A DNA stretch of 64,000 bases, taken from Desulfosediminicola flagellatus. GTDB taxonomy: Bacteria; Desulfobacterota; Desulfobulbia; Desulfobulbales; Desulfocapsaceae. Each line of letters starts with the position of its first letter. Position 1 is the stretch's first letter. The DNA is taken from contig NZ_CP050698.1 of NCBI RefSeq assembly GCF_005116655.2, positions 4,380,001-4,444,000 of the forward strand. Direction: 5' to 3'. Shown one piece after another: positions 8,212 through 17,082 of the stretch. The notes under the pieces were generated by a model. That model did no database searches. It was not told the origin of the DNA and saw only the letters and a program-made list of their open reading frames with translations. A program made the position numbers and the translations under genes.

Positions 8212-9138
8212 TTATTTGAGCGCATTGACAATCAAAAGAACGTTCTCTCTCATCATGCCTATGTATGTTTCACCAGCACTCCCTTTCGGCCCCATCGAGT
8301 CAGAATACAGTTCACCACCGATTGCAACTCCTGTTTCCTGAGCAATCTCCCTAATCTGTTTAGGGTTAATCGTTGTCTCAACAAAAATTGCAGGAGAACC
8401 GGATTCTTTAATGGATTTAACAACCATCTTCCTGCGTTCCGGTGTAATACCTGCCCCAACCTCAGCACCTGTGGACCAGCCTACCGGAGCTATACTTAAA
8501 AAATCGTTGCTCGCGTTAAACTTATATTCCCTGCAAAAGTAATTAAACGCATCATGAGTGGTAACGAGAATACGTCGCTGAGGCGGAATACGATTCACCT
8601 GTTCACGTATCCAGGCATCAAGCACACGTAATTGCTGAAGATAAAGCTTGGACCGGGCTTGATATTCAGCTTTATAATCTGGGTAATATCCGGCCATGGC
8701 TTTTGTGATATTATTCACATAGAGCGCAACGTTCTTGGGCGAAAACCAGGCATGCGGATCAAGAACCTTCTGATCGTCATCGCCTATTTCGAGTGGTTGA
8801 AGACCGGTTGTAGCTGTAATAAGTGGTTTCTCTGCATCCTTGGCCAATGTTGCCATCCAGCTTTTACCCTCTAGATGGATTCCATTTTCGATACAAATGT
8901 CTGCCTGTAAAACAATTTGCACATCATCAGGTGTCGGTTGGTAGGTGTGGGGGTCGGCACCCGGTGCCAGAATAGAAACAACCTCAGCAGTATCTCCCAT
9001 TATCTGTCTTGCAAAGTCAGCTATCTGTGTTGTTGAGGCAACAACCTTGATCCTAGTCTTATCAGCCATTGCCATAGCAGATCCAGCTACAGTAAAAGCA
9101 ATATAGCACACCAGCAAAAGCAAAACGGTTCTTCTCAT
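8212..9138 (-). CDS. Metal ABC transporter substrate-binding protein, TroA/YtgA-like
   Basis: 308 residues with an N-terminal signal segment of about 24 residues. The cluster A-1 ligands can be seen: His in GADPHTYQPTP, His in DPHAWFSP, His in TTHDAFNYF, and Asp in YSDSMGP. A His-His-His-Asp set is TroA-like (Zn/Mn) rather than the three-His ZnuA type, and there is no His-rich loop. AGGAG precedes the ATG. It heads the four-gene operon ending in the permease-repressor fusion, which points to Mn or Fe as the physiological substrate. Upstream, on the minus strand, TATACT (9209-9204) could be the -10 box. Two CTTGAAT direct repeats 13 nt apart (9185-9204 on the plus strand as ATTCAAG) follow it and could bind the repressor. 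Confidence 0.92.
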   Translation of the reverse strand: MRRTVLLLLVCYIAFTVAGSAMAMADKTRIKVVASTTQIADFARQIMGDTAEVVSILAPGADPHTYQPTPDDVQIVLQADICIENGIHLEGKSWMATLAKDAEKPLITATTGLQPLEIGDDDQKVLDPHAWFSPKNVALYVNNITKAMAGYYPDYKAEYQARSKLYLQQLRVLDAWIREQVNRIPPQRRILVTTHDAFNYFCREYKFNASNDFLSIAPVGWSTGAEVGAGITPERRKMVVKSIKESGSPAIFVETTINPKQIREIAQETGVAIGGELYSDSMGPKGSAGETYIGMMRENVLLIVNALK

Positions 9139-9311
9139 CTGACTCTCCTATAATGGTATTTTCAAACAAGATTTCAACACAGCAATTCAAGGTTATCATT
9201 CAAGAGTATAGCAGATATTTACAAATGAAAAGGTATCGCCTCGAAAATATGCAGGTTTTATAGATACCAGGCTCATTTGACTCAATCATATCTTTACGTC
9301 TATAATCGTGT

Positions 9312-9360
9312 TAGGGACCTGTCCGAGAATAGCCTTTTGCCAATTCTCTGACAGGTTCCA
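9312..9360. repeat. Short remnant of the palindromic repeat family
   Basis: TTAGGGACCTGTCCGAGAAT on the left and CTGACAGGTTCC on the right form an inverted repeat of about 9-10 bp, and CTGTCCGAGAATAG is shared with copy C at 40467. The middle of the element is missing. It lies in the 278-nt space between the divergent metal operon and the diguanylate cyclase gene. It might also act as a simple hairpin. Confidence 0.5.
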
Positions 9361-9416
9361 AGTCGTATGCTTCACTCCCTCTCACACTATGCATTGAACC
9401 TTTACCAGGCTGAAAC

Positions 9417-10682
9417 ATGGAAGGTCGAATCCTTATCGTTGAAGATGCAAAAATGTTTTCACGTATTATGAAAAATCGCCTAGAACAGCAGGGCTTTTCG
9501 GTAAATGTTGCTGAATCGATGCAGGAAGCAAAAGAACTCACCTCTTCAGAACCCAACAGATATTTTCTCGCTATCCTCGACCTTAATTTACCAGACGCTC
9601 CCAATGGAGAAGTAGTCGATTATGTGCTTGATCTTCATATACCTGTCATCGTTTTTACCGGTCTTTTCAGTGATGAAATACGAGAGATGATATTGAACAA
9701 GAAGGTGGTCGATTATGTCGTAAAAGATGATCCTTCAAGTATCGATTACGTTATCAGTCTGGCCTCCCGCATTCTTGAGAACCGGCATACAAAAATACTT
9801 GCTGTTGATGACTCGAAAACCTCAATCATGATGATATCCAATCTTCTTGAACGCCAAAAGTATCAAGTATTGAGTGCAATAAATGGTGTCGAAGCACTTG
9901 AGGTACTAAAGAAAAATGATGATATCAAAGTCGTTCTGACAGATTACATGATGCCGGAAATGGACGGGTTTGAGCTAACCAAAGCTATACGCCGCGAATA
10001 TAGCCGAAATAAACTTGCTGTCATCGGTATCTCGGCCCATGACGATTCGAACCTTTCAGCTAAGTTCATGAAGCACGGTGCCTCTGATTTTATTTCCAAG
10101 CCGTTTTCTGTCGAGGAGTTCAACTGCCGGGTAAACCAGAATGTTCAATACATTTCACACATTAATGCGCTCAACGAGGCGGTAATTCGCGATTACATGA
10201 CTGGCTTGCATAATCGTCGGTATTTTTTCGATCTTGGACAAAAACTCTTTGCTTCAGCAATAAAGAAGAACACACCACTAGCTGTTGCTATGCTGGACAT
10301 TGATCACTTCAAGAAGGTAAATGACACATACGGACACGACGCTGGCGATACAACACTGATTGCCTTTTGTGAACTATTAAAGAAATACACGAGTGACGTA
10401 GATATTATCGCTAGAATGGGTGGAGAGGAGTTTGCCATGCTAATAACAGGCATGAGCAGAATTAAGATCATTGCTCTTTTTGAGACCTTACGTCAGGAGA
10501 TAGAAGACATGACCATCAACTGCGGTGGAGTAATTCTCTCAATTACCGCAAGTATCGGTGTCTGCTGTCAGCAACTGGACTCTCTTGATGCGATGATTGC
10601 CAATGCCGATGAACTACTCTATGAATCAAAGGATGGTGGAAGAAATCAGGTGACACTGTCTTCACAAAATCCAGCATCCTGA
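9417..10682 (+). CDS. Diguanylate cyclase with two receiver domains
   Basis: 421 residues: receiver 1 at about 1-120 (phospho-Asp in AILDLNLP, near 54), receiver 2 at about 125-245 (LTDYMMPEMDG, near 176), and a GGDEF domain at about 255-415 with an intact RMGGEEF motif. It should make cyclic di-GMP on phosphorylation. The usual inhibitory RxxD site just before the active site reads SDVD, so product inhibition through the I-site is probably absent. The ATG has a modest CAGG 8 nt upstream. No partner kinase is adjacent; the gene stands alone and ends at a strong terminator. Confidence 0.93.
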   Translation: MEGRILIVEDAKMFSRIMKNRLEQQGFSVNVAESMQEAKELTSSEPNRYFLAILDLNLPDAPNGEVVDYVLDLHIPVIVFTGLFSDEIREMILNKKVVDYVVKDDPSSIDYVISLASRILENRHTKILAVDDSKTSIMMISNLLERQKYQVLSAINGVEALEVLKKNDDIKVVLTDYMMPEMDGFELTKAIRREYSRNKLAVIGISAHDDSNLSAKFMKHGASDFISKPFSVEEFNCRVNQNVQYISHINALNEAVIRDYMTGLHNRRYFFDLGQKLFASAIKKNTPLAVAMLDIDHFKKVNDTYGHDAGDTTLIAFCELLKKYTSDVDIIARMGGEEFAMLITGMSRIKIIALFETLRQEIEDMTINCGGVILSITASIGVCCQQLDSLDAMIANADELLYESKDGGRNQVTLSSQNPAS

Positions 10683-10710
10683 AAATATGACACAGTCGTA
10701 AAAAAACAAA

Positions 10711-10744
10711 AGCGGGCCGAGGGAAAATCCCCTGCCCGCTTTTT
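10711..10744. terminator. Intrinsic terminator shared by convergent genes
   Basis: AGCGGGC and GCCCGCT form the stem around a GAGGGAAAATCCCCT inner hairpin, followed by TTTT on the plus strand and preceded by A-runs for the minus strand. It separates the diguanylate cyclase gene from the convergent amino-acid permease gene. Confidence 0.85.
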
Positions 10745-10767
10745 ATCTTCGCAATATTCAGCAATCT

Positions 10768-12561
10768 CTACATTGCCAGTCGAACACTTTCCGGACTGAG
10801 TTTTCTCTCAAGCCTTCGTGCATACAGACTCATCATATAACAACAGATGAAATACAATACAGCAATGGTGGTGTAGATCTCAAATGGGTACAGCATCAGG
10901 CGATTGTTAATAGAGTATGCCGCTGTTGTCAGTTCCATAACGCCGATAATATACGCAAGCGAGGTATCCTTGAATGCCGCAATAAAGAGACCGACAAGCG
11001 CAGGTAACATCTGCTTGAGTGCCTGCGGCAGGATAATTCTTCGCATGGTCTGATAGTAACTGAGCCCTGTGGACTTAGCTGCTTCAACCTGTCCAGGAGG
11101 AATGTTTTCAATACCTCCACGAACAATCTCGGCAATATACGCACCGAAGAAAACTGTCATTGCAAGTGTTGCTGACCAGAACACATCAAGCTGTATTTTC
11201 AGCATCGGGGGTACAAAGAAATAGACCCAGAAGATTACCATGATCAGCGGGTTACCGCGGATAAGCTCAATATAGAACAGGCACGGGATGTTAATCGCGC
11301 GATTTTTCGACGTGCGACCAATCCCTACAATCATACCAATGAAAAAACTCACCGAGATACAGATTGTCGCCATAACAATTGACATCGAAAGGCCGCCAAG
11401 CCCCATAAACACTTCTGACGATCCACCTTTAGGGAATCTCCAGACAAGCAATGCAAACAGATTATCCCATATAATCTGATAGTTAAAGGACGAAAGCCCT
11501 TTAAACACCTGATAACCCAGGCCAACCAGAAAAAGAACAAAAACAGTCTTTGATGCAAGAGTCGCAGCAGACCAGAGATTGGTGCGCACCTTCAGCCAGG
11601 CGGCAGCAGAAGGCGAGAGAGTACGCGAATCTACCGGTGCTTTGCCCAAATGCCAGAAGATATCTGAAAGCATCCCGGATATCTTCAGAAACGGGAAAAA
11701 GACAATATCAGCAACACGGCGTGTCATGGTGATACCGTCATTACCAATGATCTTCAATCTCGCATTCACCAGATTCAAAAAACCGGCGATAATCAGCGAC
11801 AGAGTCAGGTAAATAGCGGTTGCAGCGGCAGTCGCCTCAAAACCGGAATAGGTAAGCGCTTCAACTTCCTGAGCCGACCAGCACACCTCAGCTACACCCA
11901 CAGTCATAGCAAGCGAAGAGTTTTTCATATTGTTCAAAAACTCACTGCCAAGCGGTGGGATAATCTCTCTGAAAGCTAACGGTAAGATGACTTTACGAAG
12001 CGACTGATTAAAGGTGAGACCTGAAGAATAGGACGCCTCAAGTAAGCCTTTCGGTACAGACTGAATACCTGCACGGATAATCTCGGCCATAAAGGAACTG
12101 GTATAAATACCAAGCCCGAGGGTCGCTACCCAGAACTCGAAATCCAGCTCAAAAAGCTTCATTTTCAGTTCTTCAGGCAAACCGGCAGGCAGAGCAAAGT
12201 TCCAGAAAAACAGCTGTACAAGTAGCGGTGTATTCCTGAAAAATTCCACATACGCCGTGGCAAAACCGTATACAGGTTTAAAGGTCGAAAGTCGTGCGAG
12301 CCCGAACAAGGTTCCTAGACTTAAGGCAAGTATTGCCGAATATACCGAAATACTTACAGTGAGATTCAAGCCCTGCAGCAGCATCTTCCCCATGTTGCCG
12401 TATTCGGTTTCCGAATAGAGAACACTCCAGTTAAACTTGTAGTCAAAGTGGAAGATGAAACTGAAATAATAGGTGATCAGCCCAAGCATTGAGGCCAGGA
12501 CCAGATTCTGTACCCAGGTCTTATTAAAATAATGATTCAGCATTGTTATCCAATAACGCAC
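10768..12561 (-). CDS. Polar amino-acid ABC permease, two permease domains in one chain
   Basis: 597 residues comprising two HisM/GltJK-type permease domains. The first (about 60-275) carries the EAA-type loop EASYSSGLTFNQSLRKVILP. The second (about 390-590) carries EAAKSTGLSYYQTMRRIILP. A linker with an extra membrane segment (about 335-355) joins them. In most bacteria these are two separate ~230-residue proteins (GltJ and GltK, for example); here the heterodimer is one polypeptide. The 12561 start is GTG; an in-frame ATG at 12543 with GGAT upstream is an alternative. It is the last gene of the ATPase, binding-protein, permease operon. The likely substrate is glutamate, aspartate or a related polar amino acid. 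Confidence 0.92.
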   Translation of the reverse strand: MRYWITMLNHYFNKTWVQNLVLASMLGLITYYFSFIFHFDYKFNWSVLYSETEYGNMGKMLLQGLNLTVSISVYSAILALSLGTLFGLARLSTFKPVYGFATAYVEFFRNTPLLVQLFFWNFALPAGLPEELKMKLFELDFEFWVATLGLGIYTSSFMAEIIRAGIQSVPKGLLEASYSSGLTFNQSLRKVILPLAFREIIPPLGSEFLNNMKNSSLAMTVGVAEVCWSAQEVEALTYSGFEATAAATAIYLTLSLIIAGFLNLVNARLKIIGNDGITMTRRVADIVFFPFLKISGMLSDIFWHLGKAPVDSRTLSPSAAAWLKVRTNLWSAATLASKTVFVLFLVGLGYQVFKGLSSFNYQIIWDNLFALLVWRFPKGGSSEVFMGLGGLSMSIVMATICISVSFFIGMIVGIGRTSKNRAINIPCLFYIELIRGNPLIMVIFWVYFFVPPMLKIQLDVFWSATLAMTVFFGAYIAEIVRGGIENIPPGQVEAAKSTGLSYYQTMRRIILPQALKQMLPALVGLFIAAFKDTSLAYIIGVMELTTAAYSINNRLMLYPFEIYTTIAVLYFICCYMMSLYARRLERKLSPESVRLAM

Positions 12562-12620
12562 AAATCCCGGAGCGTTGACCCCGGGATAAGTAAAAGAAAA
12601 GTATCAGTGCCTATAAAGAA

Positions 12621-13448
12621 TTAAGGCCACATTTCGATTTTTTCGGTCATCGGGAACGGAGTCTCTGTATCAGGTCCGAACCACTTGTTGTAAATCTCCA
12701 TGTAGGTGCCGTCTTTCCACATATCCTGAACGGTGAAGTTGATAATGTCACGCCATGCAGAATCGTCCTGAGGCATACCAATACCATACGGCTCATCAGA
12801 AATGAACTCACCAACAAGCTCATATGTTCCAGGCTCTTTAGCTGCAAGAGCGATGAGCAAGGTAGAGTCAGTGGAGATCGCCTGAACACGACCTGAACGG
12901 AGTGCTTCGAACATCTCAACTTCGTTCTGGTAACCAGTTACTTTAGGCTCAGCATCACCCAGCTTCTCGAGATATGCTTTAGCGTTTACGATAGAAGTGG
13001 TTCCCTGCATAGAACCAATTTTCTTACCTGCGAGATCTTTAGACTCTTTAATAACACCAGTCTTCGCAAGAAACTTCTGACCATCAAAGAAATAGGTGAT
13101 AGAAAAATCGATTTTCTCATCACGTACGCGCTTGTGGGTCATGTTGGACAGAACCATATCAACCTTAGGTGGATTGGTCTGTACAAAAGAGATACGGGTT
13201 TTGTTGTTAACAACAACCGGCTCAAACTTGGCACCAAGACGCTTGGCAATCTCTTTTGCCACGTCCATATCAAAACCAACCCATTCGTTCTCAGCATTGA
13301 TGAAACCGAAAGGCTTACCTTTGTTGGTAATACCAGCTTTAACAACCTTGTCTGTCATAACACGGTCATAGGTTGGTCCTGCAATTGCCATAGTTGCGGA
13401 AGCCATACAGAATGCTGCCGCAATTGCGCTTACTTTAAATACCTTCAT
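12621..13448 (-). CDS. Polar amino-acid ABC substrate-binding protein
   Basis: 275 residues from the ATG at 13448, which has AGAGGAGAG just upstream and starts a clean signal peptide (MKVFKVSAIAAAFCMASAT, cleaved near AIAGP). The longer open frame to 13532 is non-coding leader. The family 3 pattern is clear: GFDMDVAKEIAKRLG, DMVLSNMTHKRVRDEKIDFS and GKKIGSMQGTTS. It captures a polar amino acid in the periplasm and feeds the fused permease downstream. Confidence 0.93.
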   Translation of the reverse strand: MKVFKVSAIAAAFCMASATMAIAGPTYDRVMTDKVVKAGITNKGKPFGFINAENEWVGFDMDVAKEIAKRLGAKFEPVVVNNKTRISFVQTNPPKVDMVLSNMTHKRVRDEKIDFSITYFFDGQKFLAKTGVIKESKDLAGKKIGSMQGTTSIVNAKAYLEKLGDAEPKVTGYQNEVEMFEALRSGRVQAISTDSTLLIALAAKEPGTYELVGEFISDEPYGIGMPQDDSAWRDIINFTVQDMWKDGTYMEIYNKWFGPDTETPFPMTEKIEMWP

Positions 13449-13535
13449 ATACTCTCCTCTTGATATGATGTTTTGCGAATCCTGCCGATCCTCTCCAGCG
13501 AACTCTTCCTCTTGATCCCTGCCAAGGAACATGTC

Positions 13536-14264
13536 CTAATGGCTAAGAATTTTACTTAAGAAATCTTTGGTACGTCGATTCTGCGGATTATTGAAAAACT
13601 CTTCAGGCGTGTTCTGCTCTACCAGATTACCTTCATCCATAAAGATGACACGATCAGCAACTTCACGGGCGAAACCCATTTCATGGGTAACGCAAACCAT
13701 GGTCATTCCTTCGAGAGCCAACGACTTCATAACATCCAGAACCTCATTGATCATTTCAGGATCAAGAGCACTGGTCGGCTCATCAAAAAGCATGATCTTT
13801 GGTCTCATGGCAAGCCCGCGGGCAATGGCCACACGCTGCTGCTGTCCACCGGAAAGCTGTGAAGGATATGAATCCGCTTTATCAGGGATGTCGACCTTCT
13901 GCAGCAATTCCATCGCAACTTCTTTGGCTTCACTTTTATTCATGCGGCGTACCAGAGTCGGAGCCAGCATGATATTTTCAAGAACAGTCATGTGCGGGTA
14001 CAGGTTGAACTGCTGAAAAACAAACCCGACTTCAGCCCGAAGATGAGTCATGTTGGTGCGTGGATCATTTACATCCATACCATCAACAACGATATTCCCT
14101 TCCTGAATTGGCTCCAGTCTGTTTATACATCTGATCAGCGTACTCTTACCCGAGCCGGACGGCCCACAGACAACGACAACTTCACCTTGTTGTATCTCAA
14201 GATCAATATTTTTGAGGACATTGAAGTCCCCATACCACTTGTTGACCTTATTAAACGAAATCAC
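13536..14264 (-). CDS. Polar amino-acid ABC ATP-binding protein
   Basis: 242 residues, the usual GlnQ/GltL length. Walker A GPSGSGKST, signature LSGGQQQRVAIARGLAM, Walker B IMLFDEPTSALDPE and switch VTHEMGFAREVADRV are intact. The start is GTG with GGGGG 5-6 nt upstream. It is the first gene of the operon; the binding-protein gene follows after an 87-nt gap and the permease after that. The 290-nt space upstream to kbl holds nothing else I can identify. Confidence 0.95.
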   Translation of the reverse strand: MISFNKVNKWYGDFNVLKNIDLEIQQGEVVVVCGPSGSGKSTLIRCINRLEPIQEGNIVVDGMDVNDPRTNMTHLRAEVGFVFQQFNLYPHMTVLENIMLAPTLVRRMNKSEAKEVAMELLQKVDIPDKADSYPSQLSGGQQQRVAIARGLAMRPKIMLFDEPTSALDPEMINEVLDVMKSLALEGMTMVCVTHEMGFAREVADRVIFMDEGNLVEQNTPEEFFNNPQNRRTKDFLSKILSH

Positions 14265-14554
14265 TATTACCCCCGATTGATAGTATACAATAAACGAACA
14301 CAGCCATTACTAACAAAACGCGCGTATCTGAGCAACGGAAAATCAGGCAGACTGACACCTTGCAGTATTTTTTTTAGCAGACCACAAAAAACAACCACGT
14401 TTTATTAGCCATACAATAGGAATTTGGTTAAGAAATTATCCCAAATCAACGAAACCAAGTTTCTCATTTGACACGAAAAGCCCTCTCCTAACGCATTAAA
14501 CGGGTTTCAAAATTCAAAAATCAGACATTTCAAAGCCACAGCTTCCAACTCAGG

Positions 14555-15784
14555 CTAAATTGCCTCACTCAACACACCAAGAACATAATTGATATCAGAT
14601 TCCGTATGTGCTGCATTTATCTGAAAACGAATTGACTCGTCGCCTTTTGGTACCACCGGAAAGGTGAGTCCTACCACCAGAACCCCCTTTTCAAAAAGAC
14701 GATTCACCATTGCGTGGGTCTTTTCTGTGTCTCGCACCATAAGTGGAACCACAGGATGAGGTCCGTCAATAGATTCAAGACCAAGTTCCGCTAATCCTTT
14801 TCTGAACTGGTTGGTTCGCGCCTTGAGGTTGGCCAGCAGTTGCTCCCCTTCACTGCTGTCACAAATATCCAGCGCCCTGGTCGCCGCTGCGCAATCCGCA
14901 ACACTCAAAGGATTGGTGTAGATGTAGGTATCAGCTTTCTGACGCACCGCCTCGATAACCGTTTCACTGGCTGCGATAAAACCTCCGTTCACTCCGAATG
15001 CCTTACCGAATGTCCCTACAATGATATCCGGTACGCCTCCCGCGAACTCAGGGGTACCACGGCCTGTTCGGCCATATGCACCGATTCCGTGTGAATCATC
15101 CACCACGGTTATCACCCCGTCTCTGAACCTGTCATTATACTCGGCACAGATCTCAAGAATCTTATCGATAGGAGCATAATCTCCACGCATGCTGAAGATG
15201 CCGTCAAAGATCACCACAACCCGCTCGATATCCTCACCAACCTCATCGAGGCAGCGACGAAGATCATCCATATCATTATGTTTGTATATTCCTTTATGGT
15301 TGCTGGGAACCCCGGAAATACGCATGGCCCTGATTATGGAATTGTGGTTGAGCTGATCGCCAATCCAGTGTGTCTGTTTGCTGCCGATTGCGAGAGCCAA
15401 TCCGCAGTTTGATGTGTAGGCAGAGTTAAATATCTTTGCTGCCGGTTTATTGACAAAACGGGCAATACGATCTTCGAGAGAAGTGTGATAATGGTAGGTT
15501 CCATCAATAAACCGAACCGCTCCGGGACCGACCCCGCAACTATGAGTCGCCTCATCAGCTGCTTCAATGAGTGCAGGATGATTAGAAAGGGAAAGATAGG
15601 AATTTGAATTAAGACGTATGAATTCACCTTCGCACCCTTCAATTGAATAGCGCGGTCCGCGATCACCTGATGGCGGTATATACCTGTTGATCACCCTCTC
15701 TTTGGGTTTCGTACGACCCTCAATCTGCAAAGTCGCCAACTCCTGAAAAAGTGCCATATCGAGTTTAGCCAATGTTAACTTCAT
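14555..15784 (-). CDS. kbl: 2-amino-3-ketobutyrate coenzyme A ligase
   Basis: A 409-residue PLP enzyme of the alpha-oxoamine synthase family. It splits 2-amino-3-oxobutyrate with CoA into glycine and acetyl-CoA, the second step of threonine degradation. DDSHGIGAYGRTGRG and the PLP lysine motif GTFGKAFGVNGGF (about residue 245) are present. The ATG at 15784 overlaps the tdh stop (ATGA) and has GGGAGG upstream inside tdh; a TTG 12 nt earlier is in frame but less suitable. Pairing with tdh fixes its role among several similar acyl-CoA transferases. Confidence 0.95.
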   Translation of the reverse strand: MKLTLAKLDMALFQELATLQIEGRTKPKERVINRYIPPSGDRGPRYSIEGCEGEFIRLNSNSYLSLSNHPALIEAADEATHSCGVGPGAVRFIDGTYHYHTSLEDRIARFVNKPAAKIFNSAYTSNCGLALAIGSKQTHWIGDQLNHNSIIRAMRISGVPSNHKGIYKHNDMDDLRRCLDEVGEDIERVVVIFDGIFSMRGDYAPIDKILEICAEYNDRFRDGVITVVDDSHGIGAYGRTGRGTPEFAGGVPDIIVGTFGKAFGVNGGFIAASETVIEAVRQKADTYIYTNPLSVADCAAATRALDICDSSEGEQLLANLKARTNQFRKGLAELGLESIDGPHPVVPLMVRDTEKTHAMVNRLFEKGVLVVGLTFPVVPKGDESIRFQINAAHTESDINYVLGVLSEAI

Positions 15785-16821
15785 TTTTCCTCCCAATTAA
15801 GCACAATTTTTCCAGAATTCCCGGATCGCATTATCTCAAAAGCTTTTTCAAATTCAGTATAATGAAAACGGTGGGTTATTATCTCCGAGATATTCAGACC
15901 ACTCTGAATCATGGTAGTCATTTTGTACCAGGTCTCAAACATCTCACGGCCATAAATCCCCTTAATGGTCAGCATATTAAAGATAACCTTATCCCAGTTT
16001 ATTGCTGTATTTTCCGGAATAATACCAAGCATTGCAATCTTGCCACCATGACACATGTTTTCGAGAATTGAATTCAGAGCTGCCGGGCTGCCTGACATCT
16101 CCATTGCCACATCAAAGCCTTCCTTCATTCCGAGTTCTTTTTGCACATCCTCTAAATTTTCATTAGCGGCGTTCACAACCCTGGTTGCTCCCAGTTTCTT
16201 AGCCAGTTCGAGTCGATATGGATTGATATCTGTCACCACCACATATCTCGCACCCGCATGCCTGGCAATCGCTGCAGCCATACAGCCGATAGGCCCGGCC
16301 CCGGTAATCAGCACATCTTCGCCTAACACATCAAAGGATAAAGCTGTATGAACTGCATTGCCCAGCGGATCAAAACAAGTCAGTATATCAAGCGGTATGG
16401 AGGGCTCACAATACCAGACATTAGTTTGTGGAATTGAGAGATATTCAGCAAAACACCCAGCACGATTTACACCTACACCACTGGTGTTTGCACAGAGATG
16501 TCTTCTACCGGCAAGACAGTTTCGACAATGCCCGCAAACCAGATGCCCTTCACCGGAAACAAGATCACCCGGTTTGAAATCAGGCACATTTTCACCTATA
16601 GCCTCGATACGACCAACAAATTCATGACCGACAGCCATAGGTACAGGGATTGTTTTTTCTGCCCAGGCGTCCCAGTTATAAATATGAACATCAGTACCGC
16701 AAACAGCTGTTCGCATGATTTTTATCAGGACATCACTTTTACCTGGTTCAGGAATCGGAACATCCTGCAACCACAAACCTGGTCTCTTTTCTGCCTTAAC
16801 CAGAGCTTTCATTGTTTTCAT
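15781..16821 (-). CDS. tdh: L-threonine 3-dehydrogenase
   Basis: 346 residues, matching the usual ~341. A zinc-dependent medium-chain dehydrogenase that oxidises threonine to 2-amino-3-ketobutyrate with NAD. Catalytic zinc ligands are visible in TAVCGTDVHIY and GHEFVG, the structural zinc cysteines in CGHCRNCLAGRRHLC, and the NAD-binding GAGPIGCMAAAIA. The ATG at 16821 has AGAGGA upstream and leads into MKTMKALVKAEKRPG. The open frame to 17106 is not coding. It is coupled to kbl, giving a threonine-to-glycine plus acetyl-CoA operon. Confidence 0.96.
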   Translation of the reverse strand: MKTMKALVKAEKRPGLWLQDVPIPEPGKSDVLIKIMRTAVCGTDVHIYNWDAWAEKTIPVPMAVGHEFVGRIEAIGENVPDFKPGDLVSGEGHLVCGHCRNCLAGRRHLCANTSGVGVNRAGCFAEYLSIPQTNVWYCEPSIPLDILTCFDPLGNAVHTALSFDVLGEDVLITGAGPIGCMAAAIARHAGARYVVVTDINPYRLELAKKLGATRVVNAANENLEDVQKELGMKEGFDVAMEMSGSPAALNSILENMCHGGKIAMLGIIPENTAINWDKVIFNMLTIKGIYGREMFETWYKMTTMIQSGLNISEIITHRFHYTEFEKAFEIMRSGNSGKIVLNWEEK

Positions 16822-17082
16822 AGTATCCTCTTTGACAAAATTGCCTGTATAAGCAACACGTTCAATCAATTTGCTAAAAGTGTAACACATGGCGGGTGAA
16901 TTACATACACGATAGTTCTGCAATTTCGACAAGCTATGCATTTTTGTCGAGTTTTTTATTTTGCTTCCTTCTACCTCTCTCGCATTTTTGATATGATTAT
17001 TCAGTTGTGATTCGATCAGATTGACTGTACGTATTTTCAATGTATTGATATAATTACAATTAACATAACCTATTGAGATTAC

